Of a stretch of 64,000 bases of DNA, positions 46,671-55,996 are shown piece by piece; position 1 is the first letter of the stretch; every line of letters begins with the position of its first letter. Source of the stretch: an uncultured Acetobacteraceae bacterium (GTDB lineage: Bacteria; Pseudomonadota; Alphaproteobacteria; Acetobacterales; Acetobacteraceae); NCBI GenBank assembly GCA_937873205.1, contig CALMVO010000089.1, positions 39,467-103,466 on the forward strand. The letters run 5' to 3'. The notes under the pieces were generated by a model. It was not told the DNA's origin. It saw only the letters and a list, made by a program, of their open reading frames with translations, and did no database searches. Position numbers and translations under genes: made by a program.

Positions 46671-47546
46671 TCAAGCAACCGCCCCGTGATCTCTCGGGGC
46701 CGGCTGCAGGCGCGGGCAGAAGAAGGTGCTGCGGCCGCCTTGCACGATCCGCGCGATGCCCGGGCATCGTGGTGGGCCGGGACATTCGGGGCAGCGTTCG
46801 CCCTCGCGGGCATAGACCCGGAAGCCGTGCTGGAAGTAGCCGAGCTCGCCGTCCGGCTGCACGTAGTCGCGCAGGCTGGACCCGCCGGCGGCGATCGCCT
46901 CCTCCAGCACCGTCCGGATCGCGCGCACCAGCCGACGCAGCGCCGGCCGGCCGACGGCGCCCGCACTCGCCTCCGGCGACAGCCTGGCCCGGAACAGCGC
47001 CTCGCAGACATAGATGTTGCCGAGCCCGGCCACGATCCGCTGGTCCAGCAGCGCCGCCTTCAGGCTGGTGCGGCGATCGGCGAAGGCGGTCCCCAGCGCC
47101 GCGGCGTCGAAGCCTGCCTCCAGCGGCTCCGGCCCCATGCCAACCAGCAGCCGGTGGCGGTCCTCGTCCGCGGTCGGCACCAGGTCGACGGCCCCGAACC
47201 GCCTGGGATCGACCAGGCCGAAGCGGCAGCCCTCCTCGGTCTCGATCACCATGTGCTCGTGCCGGCCGACCGCGACCGGCAACGCCGGGTCCAGGCGGGT
47301 GAGGTTGACGCGGCCCGACATGCCCAGGTGCAGCAGCATGCTGTCGCTGCCTGAGAGCCGCATCAGGATATATTTGCCGCGGCGCCGGAAGCCCAGCACG
47401 CCGGCGCCGCGCAGCCGTTGAGCCAGGCCCGCCGGCATCGCCCAGCGCAGGTCGGGGCGCAGCGTCTCGGCACGGATGATGGTGTGGCCTTCGAGCTGCG
47501 CGCGCATCCCGCGCATCACGGTCTCGACTTCGGGGAGTTCCGGCAT
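46671..47546 (-). CDS. mutM: Formamidopyrimidine-DNA glycosylase, atypical zinc finger
   Basis: This protein has 291 residues from ATG 47546. The catalytic N-terminus (M)PELPEVE is intact, K near residue 60 (RRRGKYIL) and the helix-two-turn-helix ([16 protein letters not shown]) are present. The enzyme excises 8-oxoguanine and nicks the abasic site. In the C-terminal zinc finger the usual C-x2-C-x16-C-x2-C becomes C-x2-C-x5-C-x15-C-x2-L: the last cysteine is Leu (FFCPRLQ) and an extra Cys sits in the loop. Activity may depend on a rearranged metal site. Divergent from ubiE. Confidence 0.93.
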   Translation of the reverse strand: MPELPEVETVMRGMRAQLEGHTIIRAETLRPDLRWAMPAGLAQRLRGAGVLGFRRRGKYILMRLSGSDSMLLHLGMSGRVNLTRLDPALPVAVGRHEHMVIETEEGCRFGLVDPRRFGAVDLVPTADEDRHRLLVGMGPEPLEAGFDAAALGTAFADRRTSLKAALLDQRIVAGLGNIYVCEALFRARLSPEASAGAVGRPALRRLVRAIRTVLEEAIAAGGSSLRDYVQPDGELGYFQHGFRVYAREGERCPECPGPPRCPGIARIVQGGRSTFFCPRLQPAPRDHGAVA

Positions 47547-47575
47547 GGGTCCGACACAGGCTATAGACTGCGCCG

Positions 47576-48364
47576 ATGAGCGACAATGCGCAGGTCCCGC
47601 CTCCCCACGACGCGACTGCGGCCGGACCGGGTGCGACGGTCGATTTCGGCTTCCGCGAGGTGCCGACGACCGCCAAGAAGCCGATGGTGCGCGCCGTGTT
47701 CGACAGCGTGGCGCCGAAATACGACCTGATGAACGACCTGATGTCGCTCGGCATCCACCGCGCGTGGAAGCGGGCGTTCGTGCGTGCGCTGGGACCACGG
47801 CCGGGGCTCCGCCTGCTCGACCTCGCCGGCGGCACCGGCGACGTCAGCTTCGGCTGGCGGCGGGCCGGCGGCGGGCCGGCGATCCTCTCCGACATCAACG
47901 CGGCGATGCTGGCGGTCGGCTACCGCCGCGCCGTCGATGCGGCGCTGATCGGCGGTCTGAGCTTCCTGGTCGCCGACGCCGAGCGGCTGCCGCTGCCGGA
48001 CCGCTGCGTCGACCGCGTCTCGATGGCGTTCGGGCTGCGCAACTGCACCGACAAGGATGCGGTGCTGGCCGAGGCCCGCCGCGTGCTGGTCCCGGGCGGC
48101 CGGTACCTGTGCCTGGAGTTCTCGCAGGTGCAGGTGGCGGCACTGGCGCCAATCTATCGGGCATGGTCGTTCGGGGTGCTGCCGCGGCTGGGCCAGGCGA
48201 TCGCCGGCGACGCAGACAGCTACCGCTACCTGGCTGAGAGCATCGCCCGGTTCCCGGACCAGCAGGCGCTGGCCGCGATGATGCGGGACGCCGGCTTCGC
48301 CCGGGTCGAGGTGCGCAACCTGTCGGGCGGTATCGCCGCGATCCATTCGGGCTGGCGGCTGTGA
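47576..48364 (+). CDS. ubiE: Ubiquinone/menaquinone biosynthesis C-methyltransferase
   Basis: This 262-residue SAM methyltransferase has the UbiE signature ([37 protein letters not shown]), SAM motif [10 protein letters not shown] and the later [10 protein letters not shown]. It performs the C-methylation step of ubiquinone synthesis. The final TGA overlaps the GTG start of coaBC (GTGA), so the two are translationally coupled. Confidence 0.97.
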   Translation: MSDNAQVPPPHDATAAGPGATVDFGFREVPTTAKKPMVRAVFDSVAPKYDLMNDLMSLGIHRAWKRAFVRALGPRPGLRLLDLAGGTGDVSFGWRRAGGGPAILSDINAAMLAVGYRRAVDAALIGGLSFLVADAERLPLPDRCVDRVSMAFGLRNCTDKDAVLAEARRVLVPGGRYLCLEFSQVQVAALAPIYRAWSFGVLPRLGQAIAGDADSYRYLAESIARFPDQQALAAMMRDAGFARVEVRNLSGGIAAIHSGWRL

Positions 48365-49584
48365 GTCTTTCGGGACGCCGCGTGCTGTTGATCGTGAGTG
48401 GCGGCATCGCGGCCTACAAGTCGCTGGAGCTGATCCGGCTGCTCACCGCACGCGGCTGCGCGGTCTCCTGCGTGCTGACTGAGGGCGGCGCGCAGTTCGT
48501 TACCCCGCTCAGCCTGCAAGCGCTGAGCGGCGAGACCGTGCACACCACGCTGTGGTCGCTCACCGATGAGAGCGAGATGGGCCACATCGCGCTGTCGCGC
48601 TCGGCCGACCTGGTGGTGGTGTGCCCGGCCTCCGCCGACCTGCTCGCTCGCATGGCGGCGGGCCTGGCGTCCGACCTCGCGACCACGCTGCTGCTGGCGA
48701 CCGACACGCCGGTGCTGGTGGCGCCGGCGATGAACGTGCGGATGTGGCTGCACGCCGCCACCGCCGCCAACCTGGCGACGCTGCAGGCGCGCGGCATCGC
48801 GGTGGTCGGACCCGACGAGGGCGTCATGGCCTGCAACGAGTTCGGGCCGGGCCGCCTGGCCGAACCGCCGGCGATCCTGGCGGCGATCCTGGCGGCAATC
48901 GAGCGGATGCTGGCGCCGGTGGCGGGGACGCTCGACGGGATGCGGGCGCTGGTGACGGCGGGGCCGACGCACGAGCCGATCGATCCGGTGCGCTACCTCG
49001 CCAACCGCAGCAGCGGCCGCCAGGGCTACGCGATCGCCGCCGCGCTGGCGGCACGCGGGGCGCGGGTGACGCTGGTCAGCGGGCCGGTGGCGTTGCCGGC
49101 GCCGGACGGGGTGGCACGGGTCGAGGTCGAGACCGGCCGCCAGATGCTGGCGGCCTGCGAGGCGGCGCTGCCGGCGGACGTCGCCGTGCTGGCGGCGGCG
49201 GTAGCGGACTGGCGACCGGCGAGCGCCGCCGCCGGCAAGTTGAAGAAGCGGCTGGGCGCCGAGCCGCCGGCGCTGGAGCTGGTGCTGAACCCAGACGTGC
49301 TGGCCACCCTCTCGGCATCGGGCGAGCGCCGCCCGCGCCTGGTGGTGGGCTTTGCCGCCGAGACCGACGCGCTGCTGGAGCATGCGGCCGCCAAGCGGGT
49401 AGCCAAGGGCTGCGACTGGATCGTCGCCAACGATGTCGGCGGCGACGTCATGGGCGGCAGCCACAACCAGGTCCACCTGCTGACCGCGGCCGGCACCGAG
49501 GCCTGGCCGCGGCTCGACAAGCGGGCGGTGGCGGACCGGCTGGCCGTCCGCATCGCGGCCGAGCTGGCGCGGCCGTCCGCATGA
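48361..49584 (+). CDS. coaBC: Bifunctional phosphopantothenoylcysteine decarboxylase/synthetase
   Basis: This 407-residue protein combines CoaC and CoaB. CoaC (about 1-180) is an FMN-dependent decarboxylase with [24 protein letters not shown] and the active-site [14 protein letters not shown]. CoaB (about 190-407) is a CTP-dependent synthetase with [22 protein letters not shown] and GFAAETD. It makes 4'-phosphopantetheine for CoA. GTG start overlapping ubiE, ATGA overlap with dut. Confidence 0.97.
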   Translation: MSLSGRRVLLIVSGGIAAYKSLELIRLLTARGCAVSCVLTEGGAQFVTPLSLQALSGETVHTTLWSLTDESEMGHIALSRSADLVVVCPASADLLARMAAGLASDLATTLLLATDTPVLVAPAMNVRMWLHAATAANLATLQARGIAVVGPDEGVMACNEFGPGRLAEPPAILAAILAAIERMLAPVAGTLDGMRALVTAGPTHEPIDPVRYLANRSSGRQGYAIAAALAARGARVTLVSGPVALPAPDGVARVEVETGRQMLAACEAALPADVAVLAAAVADWRPASAAAGKLKKRLGAEPPALELVLNPDVLATLSASGERRPRLVVGFAAETDALLEHAAAKRVAKGCDWIVANDVGGDVMGGSHNQVHLLTAAGTEAWPRLDKRAVADRLAVRIAAELARPSA

Positions 49585-50048
49585 GCGCCGACGCCGCGCC
49601 GGTTCGCATCCGGGTGCGTCGGCTGCCGCACGGCGAGGGGCTGGCCCTGCCGGCCTACGCCACCGCGGGAGCCGCCGGCATGGACCTGCTGGCGGCGGTG
49701 ACGGAGACCATCACGCTGGCGCCGGGCGGGCGCTGCCTGGTGCCCACGGGCCTTGCCGTGGCGCTGCCGCCGGGGCACGAGCTTCAGGTGCGGCCGCGCT
49801 CGGGGCTGGCGCTCCGGCACGGCATCACGCTGGCCAACGCGCCGGGCACCATCGACGAGGATTATCGCGGCGAGCTGCACGTCATCGTCATGAACGCGGG
49901 GTCCGAGCCGTTCGCGATCGAGCGTGGCATGCGCATCGCCCAGGCGGTGCTCTCGCCGGTGCTGCGGGCGACCTGGTACGAGGTGGAGGACCTCGACGAC
50001 ACCGCACGCGCTTCGGGCGGGTTCGGCAGTACCGGGCATGTTCCGTGA
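49581..50048 (+). CDS. dut: dUTP diphosphatase
   Basis: This 155-residue trimeric dUTPase shows all five motifs: [22 protein letters not shown], the uracil-binding [19 protein letters not shown] and the C-terminal [12 protein letters not shown]. It removes dUTP and supplies dUMP for thymidylate. The start ATG at 49581 overlaps the coaBC stop by 4 nt. Confidence 0.97.
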   Translation: MSADAAPVRIRVRRLPHGEGLALPAYATAGAAGMDLLAAVTETITLAPGGRCLVPTGLAVALPPGHELQVRPRSGLALRHGITLANAPGTIDEDYRGELHVIVMNAGSEPFAIERGMRIAQAVLSPVLRATWYEVEDLDDTARASGGFGSTGHVP

Positions 50049-50126
50049 CCGGCGGGGCCGTCTGGCGGCGGTGCATGGCTTGAGGTAAAGGCCCGGCTAC
50101 CGGGGGACGTTGGGACGGAGGGCACC

Positions 50127-51866
50127 ATGCAGCCGATGCGCTTCACCGCCATGCGCGTCCCGTTCAACGCCTCCGTCGAGACCCGCCCGAACCTGTTCGA
50201 CTTCGTGGCCATCCTGCTCATGCTGGGGGCCGCCATCGGCATTGGCAGCATCGCACGCCACACGCTGGGACCACTGTCGGCGCCGGGGGCCACCGTGATC
50301 CACCTCAGGGCCTCCTACCTCCCCGGCTATGCCGTGCGCACCACGTTGCGCATGTTCGCGGCCCTTGTCGCCTCGCTGCTGTTCACCTTCACCTATCCGG
50401 TCTGGGCCGCGAAGAGCCGCCGCGCCGGCACGATCCTGGTGCCGATCCTCGACATCCTGCAGTCGGTGCCGATCCTGGCCTTCCTGACCTTCACCCTCGT
50501 GTTCTTCATGAATCTGTTTCCGGGCCAGGTGCTCGGCGCCGAGCTCGCGGTCATCTTCACCATCTTTACCAGCCAAGCCTGGAACATGGCGTTCAGCATG
50601 TACCAGTCGCTACAGACGGTGCCGGCGGATCTGGAGGAGGTGTCGCGCGGCTTCGGGCTGTCGGCCTGGCAGCGCTTCTGGCGGCTCGAGGTGCCCTACG
50701 CGATGCCGGGCCTGGTATGGAACACCATGATGTCGATGTCGGGCGGCTGGTTCATGGTGGTGGCGTCCGAAGCGTTGTCGGTCGGCAGCACCAACGTGGC
50801 GCTGCCCGGGATCGGCTCCTTCATCGCCGCCGCCGTGACGCATCGCGATATCGCCGCCGTGTTCGAGGCGATCGCCACCATGCTGGTGGTCATCCTGCTC
50901 TACGACCAGCTGCTGTTCCGGCCGCTGGTCGCCTGGTCAGCGCGGTTCCGCTTCGAGACCACACCGGGCGCGGTCGCTGCCGATCCCTGGATGCTGGCGC
51001 TGCTGCGGCGCACCCGGCTGCTGAATCGCGCCAGCCATCTATTCAGCGACATGCTGACCTCGGTCGGCGGGCTGCCGCTTGGTCCGCGTCCATCATCACT
51101 GAAGCGCGTCTTGGTGCCACAGTCCGTGGGCGATGGGCTGTGGTTCGGGCTGCTGGGGCTCCTGGCTCTGGTCGCAGCCTGGCAGGTGGCACTTTATTGC
51201 AGGGCAAGCCTGACCGTGGCCGAGGTCACCCACGTCCTGCTGCTGGGCGTCTATACCATGATCAGGGTGATCACGATGATCGTGCTGGCCTCCCTGGTGT
51301 GGGTGCCGATCGGCGTCTGGCTCGGCCTGCGTCCAGTGTGGGCCAACCGGGCGCAGCCAATCGCCCAGTTCATGGCGGCGTTTCCCGCCAACCTGTTCTA
51401 TCCGCTGTTCGTGGTCGGTATCGTCCACTATCACCTCAACAGCGACATCTGGCTGACGCCGCTGATGATCCTCGGCACTCAGTGGTACATCCTGTTCAAC
51501 GTCATTGCCGGAGCCTCAGCGTTTCCAGGCGACCTGCTGGAGGCGGCGCGCAATTTCCAGATCGGCGGCTGGCGATGGTGGATGCGGGTCATGCTGCCTG
51601 GCATCTTTCCCTACTACGTGACCGGCGCGCTGACCGCGTCAGGCGGCGCCTGGAATGCCGCGATCCTGTCCGAGGTGGCCAGCTGGGGCAGCACCACGCT
51701 GACCGCAACCGGGCTGGGCAGCTACATCGCCGAGGCAACCACCGCCGGCGCCGCGGGCAAGGTCGGTCTGGGCATGGTGGTGATGTCGCTCTTCGTCATC
51801 AGCTTCAATCGCATGGTCTGGCGGCCGATGTATGGCTTCGCCAGCCGCCGGCTCACCTTCGCCTAA
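50127..51866 (+). CDS. ABC transporter permease with two fused membrane domains (NitT/TauT type)
   Basis: This 579-residue protein has two BPD-type permease units, about residues 60-275 and 350-570. Each has a coupling loop of the EAA type (EEVSRGFGLSAWQRFWRLEVPYAMPG and LEAARNFQIGGWRWWMRVMLPG regions). Fusion of both halves in one chain is known for some anion/sulfonate importers. The ribosome binding site GGAGGG fixes the ATG at 50127. The ATPase gene follows after 11 nt. No periplasmic binding protein gene is nearby. Confidence 0.9.
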   Translation: MQPMRFTAMRVPFNASVETRPNLFDFVAILLMLGAAIGIGSIARHTLGPLSAPGATVIHLRASYLPGYAVRTTLRMFAALVASLLFTFTYPVWAAKSRRAGTILVPILDILQSVPILAFLTFTLVFFMNLFPGQVLGAELAVIFTIFTSQAWNMAFSMYQSLQTVPADLEEVSRGFGLSAWQRFWRLEVPYAMPGLVWNTMMSMSGGWFMVVASEALSVGSTNVALPGIGSFIAAAVTHRDIAAVFEAIATMLVVILLYDQLLFRPLVAWSARFRFETTPGAVAADPWMLALLRRTRLLNRASHLFSDMLTSVGGLPLGPRPSSLKRVLVPQSVGDGLWFGLLGLLALVAAWQVALYCRASLTVAEVTHVLLLGVYTMIRVITMIVLASLVWVPIGVWLGLRPVWANRAQPIAQFMAAFPANLFYPLFVVGIVHYHLNSDIWLTPLMILGTQWYILFNVIAGASAFPGDLLEAARNFQIGGWRWWMRVMLPGIFPYYVTGALTASGGAWNAAILSEVASWGSTTLTATGLGSYIAEATTAGAAGKVGLGMVVMSLFVISFNRMVWRPMYGFASRRLTFA

Positions 51867-51877
51867 GGGATAGGCCG

Positions 51878-53215
51878 ATGGACACCACCGCGCCTATCGT
51901 GGCGACGCCGGCGACATCGGGAGAGGTCCTGGTCCGGGTCAGCAACTGCAGGCAATCCTATCACAAGGAAAGCAGCGCCGACCTGGTGGTGCTGGACAAT
52001 GTGGACCTGACGTTGAGTTCGGGCGAGATCGTCGGGCTGCTCGGCCGTTCCGGTTCCGGCAAGTCAACATTGCTCCGGATCGTTTCGGGCCTGCTCAAGC
52101 CGACTTCCGGCGAGGTGATGTGGCGCGGCGTGCCGATCCGCGGGCCGGCTCCGGGGGTGGCGATGGTGTTCCAGAGCTTCGCGCTGTTCCCGTGGCTCAC
52201 CGTGCAGGCCAACGTCGAGCTGGGGCTCGAGGCGAAGGGCGTGGCGCGGGCCGAGCGCGAGCGGCTGGCCGAGGAGGCGATCGACCTGATCGGGCTCGGC
52301 GGCTACGAGAACGCCTATCCGAAGGAGCTGTCCGGCGGCATGCGGCAGCGGGTCGGGCTCGCGCGCGCGCTGGTGGTGCATCCCGACCTGCTGCTGATGG
52401 ACGAGCCGTTCTCCGCACTCGACGTGCTGACCGCCGAGAACCTGCGCACCGATCTCATCGAGCTCTGGTCGGAGCGGAAGCTGCCGGTGAAGGCGGTGCT
52501 GATCGTCACCCACAACATCGAGGAGAGCGTGCTGATGTGCGACCGCATCCTGGTGTTCTCGTCGAACCCGGGCCGGGTGGCGCACGAGCTGGCGGTGCCG
52601 TTCCCGCATCCGCGCAACCGGCACGACCCGGCCTTCCGGCAATTTGTCGACCGCATCTACGGGCTGATGACCCGGCGCGAGACCCCGCCGCCGGCGGACA
52701 CCGCGGCCGAGCAGAAGAAGCCGCCGTTCAGCCAGGCGCTGCCGGAGCTGCCGATGAACCTGATGGCCGGCCTGATGGAAACGCTGGCCGAACAGCCCTA
52801 TCGCGGCCGAGCCGACCTGCCGATGCTGGCCGGGTCGCTGCAGCTGGAGCTCGACGAGCTGCTGCCGCTGGGCGAGAGCCTGCAGCTGCTGCGCTTCGCC
52901 GAGCTGGAGGAGGGCGACGTGCGGCTCACCGCCGAGGGCCTGCGCTTCGTGCAGAGCGAGCTGGACGAGAGAAAGCAGATCCTCGGCGCCAGCCTGATGA
53001 AGAACCTGCCTGTGGTGACCGCGATCCGGCAGGTGCTGGACGAGCGCTGGAACCACCGCGCCCGAGCCGAACGCTTCCGCGACGAGCTGGAAGACCACAT
53101 GTCGCCGGATTATGCCCGCCGCACCCTGCAGACGGTGATCGGCTGGGGCCGCTACGCCGAGCTGTTCGACTTCGACGAGGAGGCGGACCAGTTCTTCCTC
53201 GACGAGGAGGACTAG
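51878..53215 (+). CDS. ABC transporter ATPase with C-terminal AAA-associated domain (NitT/TauT type)
   Basis: This 445-residue protein has Walker A GRSGSGKST (about 64-72), Q-loop FQSFALFPWLTV, signature LSGGMRQRVGLARAL, Walker B LLLMDEPFSALD and switch VTHNIEES. Residues about 290-445 form the AAA-associated C-terminal domain found in some nitrate/sulfonate ATPases (NLMAGLMETLA, then LPMLAGSLQLELDELLPLGE). That domain probably regulates transport. The stop TAG at 53213-53215 is part of the CTAG end of repeat copy 3. Confidence 0.92.
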   Translation: MDTTAPIVATPATSGEVLVRVSNCRQSYHKESSADLVVLDNVDLTLSSGEIVGLLGRSGSGKSTLLRIVSGLLKPTSGEVMWRGVPIRGPAPGVAMVFQSFALFPWLTVQANVELGLEAKGVARAERERLAEEAIDLIGLGGYENAYPKELSGGMRQRVGLARALVVHPDLLLMDEPFSALDVLTAENLRTDLIELWSERKLPVKAVLIVTHNIEESVLMCDRILVFSSNPGRVAHELAVPFPHPRNRHDPAFRQFVDRIYGLMTRRETPPPADTAAEQKKPPFSQALPELPMNLMAGLMETLAEQPYRGRADLPMLAGSLQLELDELLPLGESLQLLRFAELEEGDVRLTAEGLRFVQSELDERKQILGASLMKNLPVVTAIRQVLDERWNHRARAERFRDELEDHMSPDYARRTLQTVIGWGRYAELFDFDEEADQFFLDEED

Positions 53216-53319
53216 AGGATGATCCGATCTCTTAGGCTCACGGATCATCCTCTAGCTTGTTGTTTTGACGAGCATCTTTATCCGATCGAACGGGTCCATT
53301 CGATCGGATGATGCTCTAG
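53212..53319 (+). repeat. CTAG-bounded double-hairpin repeat (family R), copy 3
   Basis: This 108-bp copy, best preserved. Hairpin A has perfect 15-bp arms CTAGAGGATGATCCG / CGGATCATCCTCTAG. The linker is CTTGTTGTTTTGAC, and hairpin B runs GAGCATCTTTATCCGATCG...CGATCGGATGATGCTCTAG with a 3-base bulge (TTT). The left CTAG supplies the stop codon of the ABC ATPase gene. Confidence 0.95.
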
Positions 53320-53352
53320 CACGATCGGGCGTCACGGCCGCGGAGCTGTCTC

Positions 53353-53805
53353 ATGTCGCCTGTGAAACCATTAATTCTCTCGATCGGCCTGGCTGCCGGC
53401 CTGCTTCCAGGCATGGCGGGGGCAGCCGGCACCCCGCCTGCGTCCTGGTCGTGGGACGGGCTCACCAAGTCGGGACGCGAGCAGCTACCCGCCGGCCCAT
53501 GGGCGTCATGGACGCCGCAACAGCGCGGCGCGGCCGGCCGTACAATTTTTCGCTGTGGCATTTTCGGGATCATGGCGACCGGACGCGGCGCAGGATCCAG
53601 CCAGGACGTAAAGGTGCTGGCCTCCTACATGACCGACGGCTGCGTCTACCACACCATGCCGGCCGACTGGCCGGGCCGGGCGAAGCTGGCGGACCGGATC
53701 AGGACCGAGTTTCCAGACCTGCACTCCAGGCTGCCGAACCTTCCCGACCCGCAGCTCGACGAGCAACCGCCCCGCCGGCCGTCCGACCTCCCGGTCCCTC
53801 CTTGA
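53353..53805 (+). CDS. Exported protein of unknown function
   Basis: The 150-residue precursor has a clear signal peptide (MSPVKPLILSIGLAAGLLPG, cleaved after about MAGA-A). The mature part contains two cysteines (FRCGIFG and TDGCVYHTM), which could form a disulfide, and a Pro-rich tail. I recognise no family. It lies just after repeat copy 3; whether it partners the upstream ABC transporter is unknown. Confidence 0.55.
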   Translation: MSPVKPLILSIGLAAGLLPGMAGAAGTPPASWSWDGLTKSGREQLPAGPWASWTPQQRGAAGRTIFRCGIFGIMATGRGAGSSQDVKVLASYMTDGCVYHTMPADWPGRAKLADRIRTEFPDLHSRLPNLPDPQLDEQPPRRPSDLPVPP

Positions 53806-53814
53806 CGCTGGTGA

Positions 53815-54135
53815 AACCGTCTCATCCGGCGCGGCGGTTCGAGCGATCGGCGAGCAACGCCAGGTCGTCGTCGTGCAGGGCTTCGGTCGGACCGCATTCC
53901 GACAGCGGCGCCGAGCGGTGACGATCCTGCCGTCCCAGATCCCGCTCCCCGCGATCGCGGCCATGACCGCCTCCGCGGTCCGCCGCTTTTCGTCCGAGGC
54001 GGTGCAGACGACCGAGCGGTATTCCTGCCGGGGTCGGCTCGCTGGCGGTTCAGCGTGGTCGAGCATGTCTCTCGCTGCGTCACCCGGAGGCCGCGACGGA
54101 TGCGAACAGGCGCGACCCCGCTGGCGACGATCCGC
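53815..54135 (-). pseudogene. Peptide methionine sulfoxide reductase A remnant
   Basis: On the minus strand one frame reads STTLNRQRADPGRNTA, matching the MsrA DPTTLNRQGxDxGxQYRS motif. After a 1-nt shift the neighbouring frame reads RQEYRSVVCTASDEKRRTAE, AVMAAIAGSGIWDGRIVT, and after another shift APLSECGPTEALHDDDLA replaces the usual P-L-x-x-FxPAExYHQDYL. The catalytic GCFWG region at the N-terminus was not found. This is a decayed internal and C-terminal fragment; its boundaries are approximate. Confidence 0.75.
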
Positions 54136-54213
54136 GTCTGCAGGGCTTTCGCAACCGCGCAGTACTTGCGACGCTCAACGGCGCAGGATTGCATGACGCC
54201 AAGGAGACGATCG

Positions 54214-54624
54214 ATGACCGAGAACCCGCTGGAAGACGATCCGGCTCGGGACGCCCGCATCAAGGAGCGCGCCTACCATCTGTGGGAGGCCGATGGCGGA
54301 CCGCACGGGCGCCACGACGAATACTGGGAGCGCGCGCGCGAGCTGATCGGCATGGAGGACAGCGTCGGCGCCGGCCAGCTGCCGAATCCGGAGACCCTGC
54401 CGGGTGCGGACCCTACGCGAGTCGAGCCGGTGGAGGAGGCGTTCATCCAGGAGAACCTGGGCGAGTTCCCGGACCGCTTCGCCGACCAGGGCGAAGCCCA
54501 GCCCACGCCAAAGGCGCAGCGGAGCACCGCACGTGCCAAGGTTGCGGAGGACCCGTCGACCGGTGCCGCCGGCCCGGCTCCGAAACCGGCCGCACCCGGC
54601 CGGACCCGCAAGCCGAAGGACTGA
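54214..54624 (+). CDS. DUF2934 family protein
   Basis: This 136-residue protein begins with the DUF2934 motif (RIKERAYHLWEADGGPHGRH, DEYWERARELI). An acidic middle and a Lys/Ala/Pro-rich, probably disordered tail follow. The start ATG 54214 has AAGGAG about 8 nt upstream. DUF2934 proteins are small, soluble and often stress-associated in Alphaproteobacteria; their function is unknown. Confidence 0.85.
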   Translation: MTENPLEDDPARDARIKERAYHLWEADGGPHGRHDEYWERARELIGMEDSVGAGQLPNPETLPGADPTRVEPVEEAFIQENLGEFPDRFADQGEAQPTPKAQRSTARAKVAEDPSTGAAGPAPKPAAPGRTRKPKD

Positions 54625-54653
54625 GGCGCCGTGGCGAGGGCGGCGCGCGGCGG

Positions 54654-54935
54654 CTATTTCGGCACCACGACGATGTTGCTGCCGGGCGTCGGCAGTGCCC
54701 GCGGTTTGATCACCCCGAGGGAGCCGTGCGGCAGGCGGGGCGGTCTGACCCGCATGCGCGGATCGATCCCGGCATGCGGCACGATCACCGGCGGCGACCC
54801 TGACGGCGAAGAACGCGGCGGCAGAACGGCGCCGGGGGAGACGGACTGCGCCGAAGCCAGCGCCGGCCATACGGCGAGCCCGAGCAAGGCGATCCGCGAT
54901 ACGACGCACGATTGTCGAGAGTATGTCCTGTGCAT
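54654..54935 (-). CDS. Small exported proline-rich protein
   Basis: The 93-residue precursor has a signal peptide (VVSRIALLGLAVWPALASAQ). The mature part is short and rich in Pro, Ser, Gly and Val (PPVIVPHAGIDPRMRVRPP, then GSNIVVVPK). No family is recognised. It is convergent with the DUF2934 gene. Likely periplasmic or surface-exposed. Confidence 0.6.
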   Translation of the reverse strand: MHRTYSRQSCVVSRIALLGLAVWPALASAQSVSPGAVLPPRSSPSGSPPVIVPHAGIDPRMRVRPPRLPHGSLGVIKPRALPTPGSNIVVVPK

Positions 54936-54991
54936 GCGCCCCGCTCCCCCGGCCGGTGGCTCGAGAGCTTAAGGGGACAGGCCCTTGCCCG

Positions 54992-55864
54992 CTAGAACCG
55001 CCCCCTGAGGCGATCGGGGATGCGCCAGAGCGAGTCGCCGCTGAGGTGCAGGTCGATCCGGTAGAGGTCGCCGGTGCGGGTGGCGGCGCTGTCCATCACG
55101 CGGTCGCGCCAATGCACCAGCAGCGGATCGTCCGGCAGCAGGGTGGCGTCGACGCGCTTCGGCAGCCGGGCCATGCCCTGCAGCATGGCCTCCCAGTCCT
55201 GATCGGGCATGCGCTGGTGCGAGCCCGCCTGCGGCGTGATCCAGGCCTGGGTGCGGGTGCGCAAGAGCCGGGCCAGGCCGGACCGCAGGTCGGCGTAGCG
55301 CAGGTGCAGCAGGAACAGCCGGCCGAACCGCGGCGGCGCGTCGATGCAGTGGAAGCCGGGTGCCCAGGCGACCCGGCGCCTGATGATCACCGGCTTGCAC
55401 ATGGCGCTGCTGAAACGGAGCCAGTCGCGCTGCCGGGCGATCGGCTGCGTCCAGTCCAGCGACGCCTCGAGGTCGGGCACGTGGATCACGTCGAAGCCGA
55501 GCGCCGAGACGACGGCGTCACCCTCCAGGGTCGCGGCCAGAGCTGCGAGCGAGCCATGCACGGCCGGATCGGCGACCAGCAGCTCGTCAACGTCGACGTA
55601 GATGACGGCCTCGTACCAGCTCAGCAGGGCGGCGCAGAAATCCGACACGAAGCCGCAGCGGATCGCATCGTTCTGCGGCGAGCGCGGGATGCGTAGGACG
55701 CTGGCCTGCTGCAGCAGGCCGGGCGCGGTGCTGCCGTCGGTCGTGCCGTGATCGAGCACGAAACAGTTCTGCGAGCCGGCCGCGGCGGCGTAGTGCCGCA
55801 GCCAGACCGGCAGGAACACGGGCTCGTTGTAGACCATGGTGACGATGGCGAGCGGCGCTTTCAC
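54992..55864 (-). CDS. Glycosyltransferase family 2-like protein
   Basis: The 290-residue protein starts at GTG 55864 with APLAIVTMVYNEPVFLPVWL, the opening of GT-A transferases. D-x-D is in IYVDVDELLVADP (about residues 88-100), followed by WAPGFHCID. It probably transfers a sugar to a surface glycan. It has no membrane helices. Divergent from the amino-acid permease gene. Confidence 0.8.
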   Translation of the reverse strand: MKAPLAIVTMVYNEPVFLPVWLRHYAAAAGSQNCFVLDHGTTDGSTAPGLLQQASVLRIPRSPQNDAIRCGFVSDFCAALLSWYEAVIYVDVDELLVADPAVHGSLAALAATLEGDAVVSALGFDVIHVPDLEASLDWTQPIARQRDWLRFSSAMCKPVIIRRRVAWAPGFHCIDAPPRFGRLFLLHLRYADLRSGLARLLRTRTQAWITPQAGSHQRMPDQDWEAMLQGMARLPKRVDATLLPDDPLLVHWRDRVMDSAATRTGDLYRIDLHLSGDSLWRIPDRLRGRF

Positions 55865-55996
55865 GAGGCGACCCTAGCGTCGATCCGGACCGAGCGGAAA
55901 TCGTCCGGCTCGCCGGACTTGAACGAAGTCCTGCCCTCCTCCATACGATGGGCGCATGGCAATCATGCGACAATCTACGGCCTGCGTGCGAACGGC

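Noticed and set aside
49026..50039. Long minus-strand frame opposite coaBC and dut
   Set aside because: Arg/Ala-rich shadow of two well-supported genes on the other strand.
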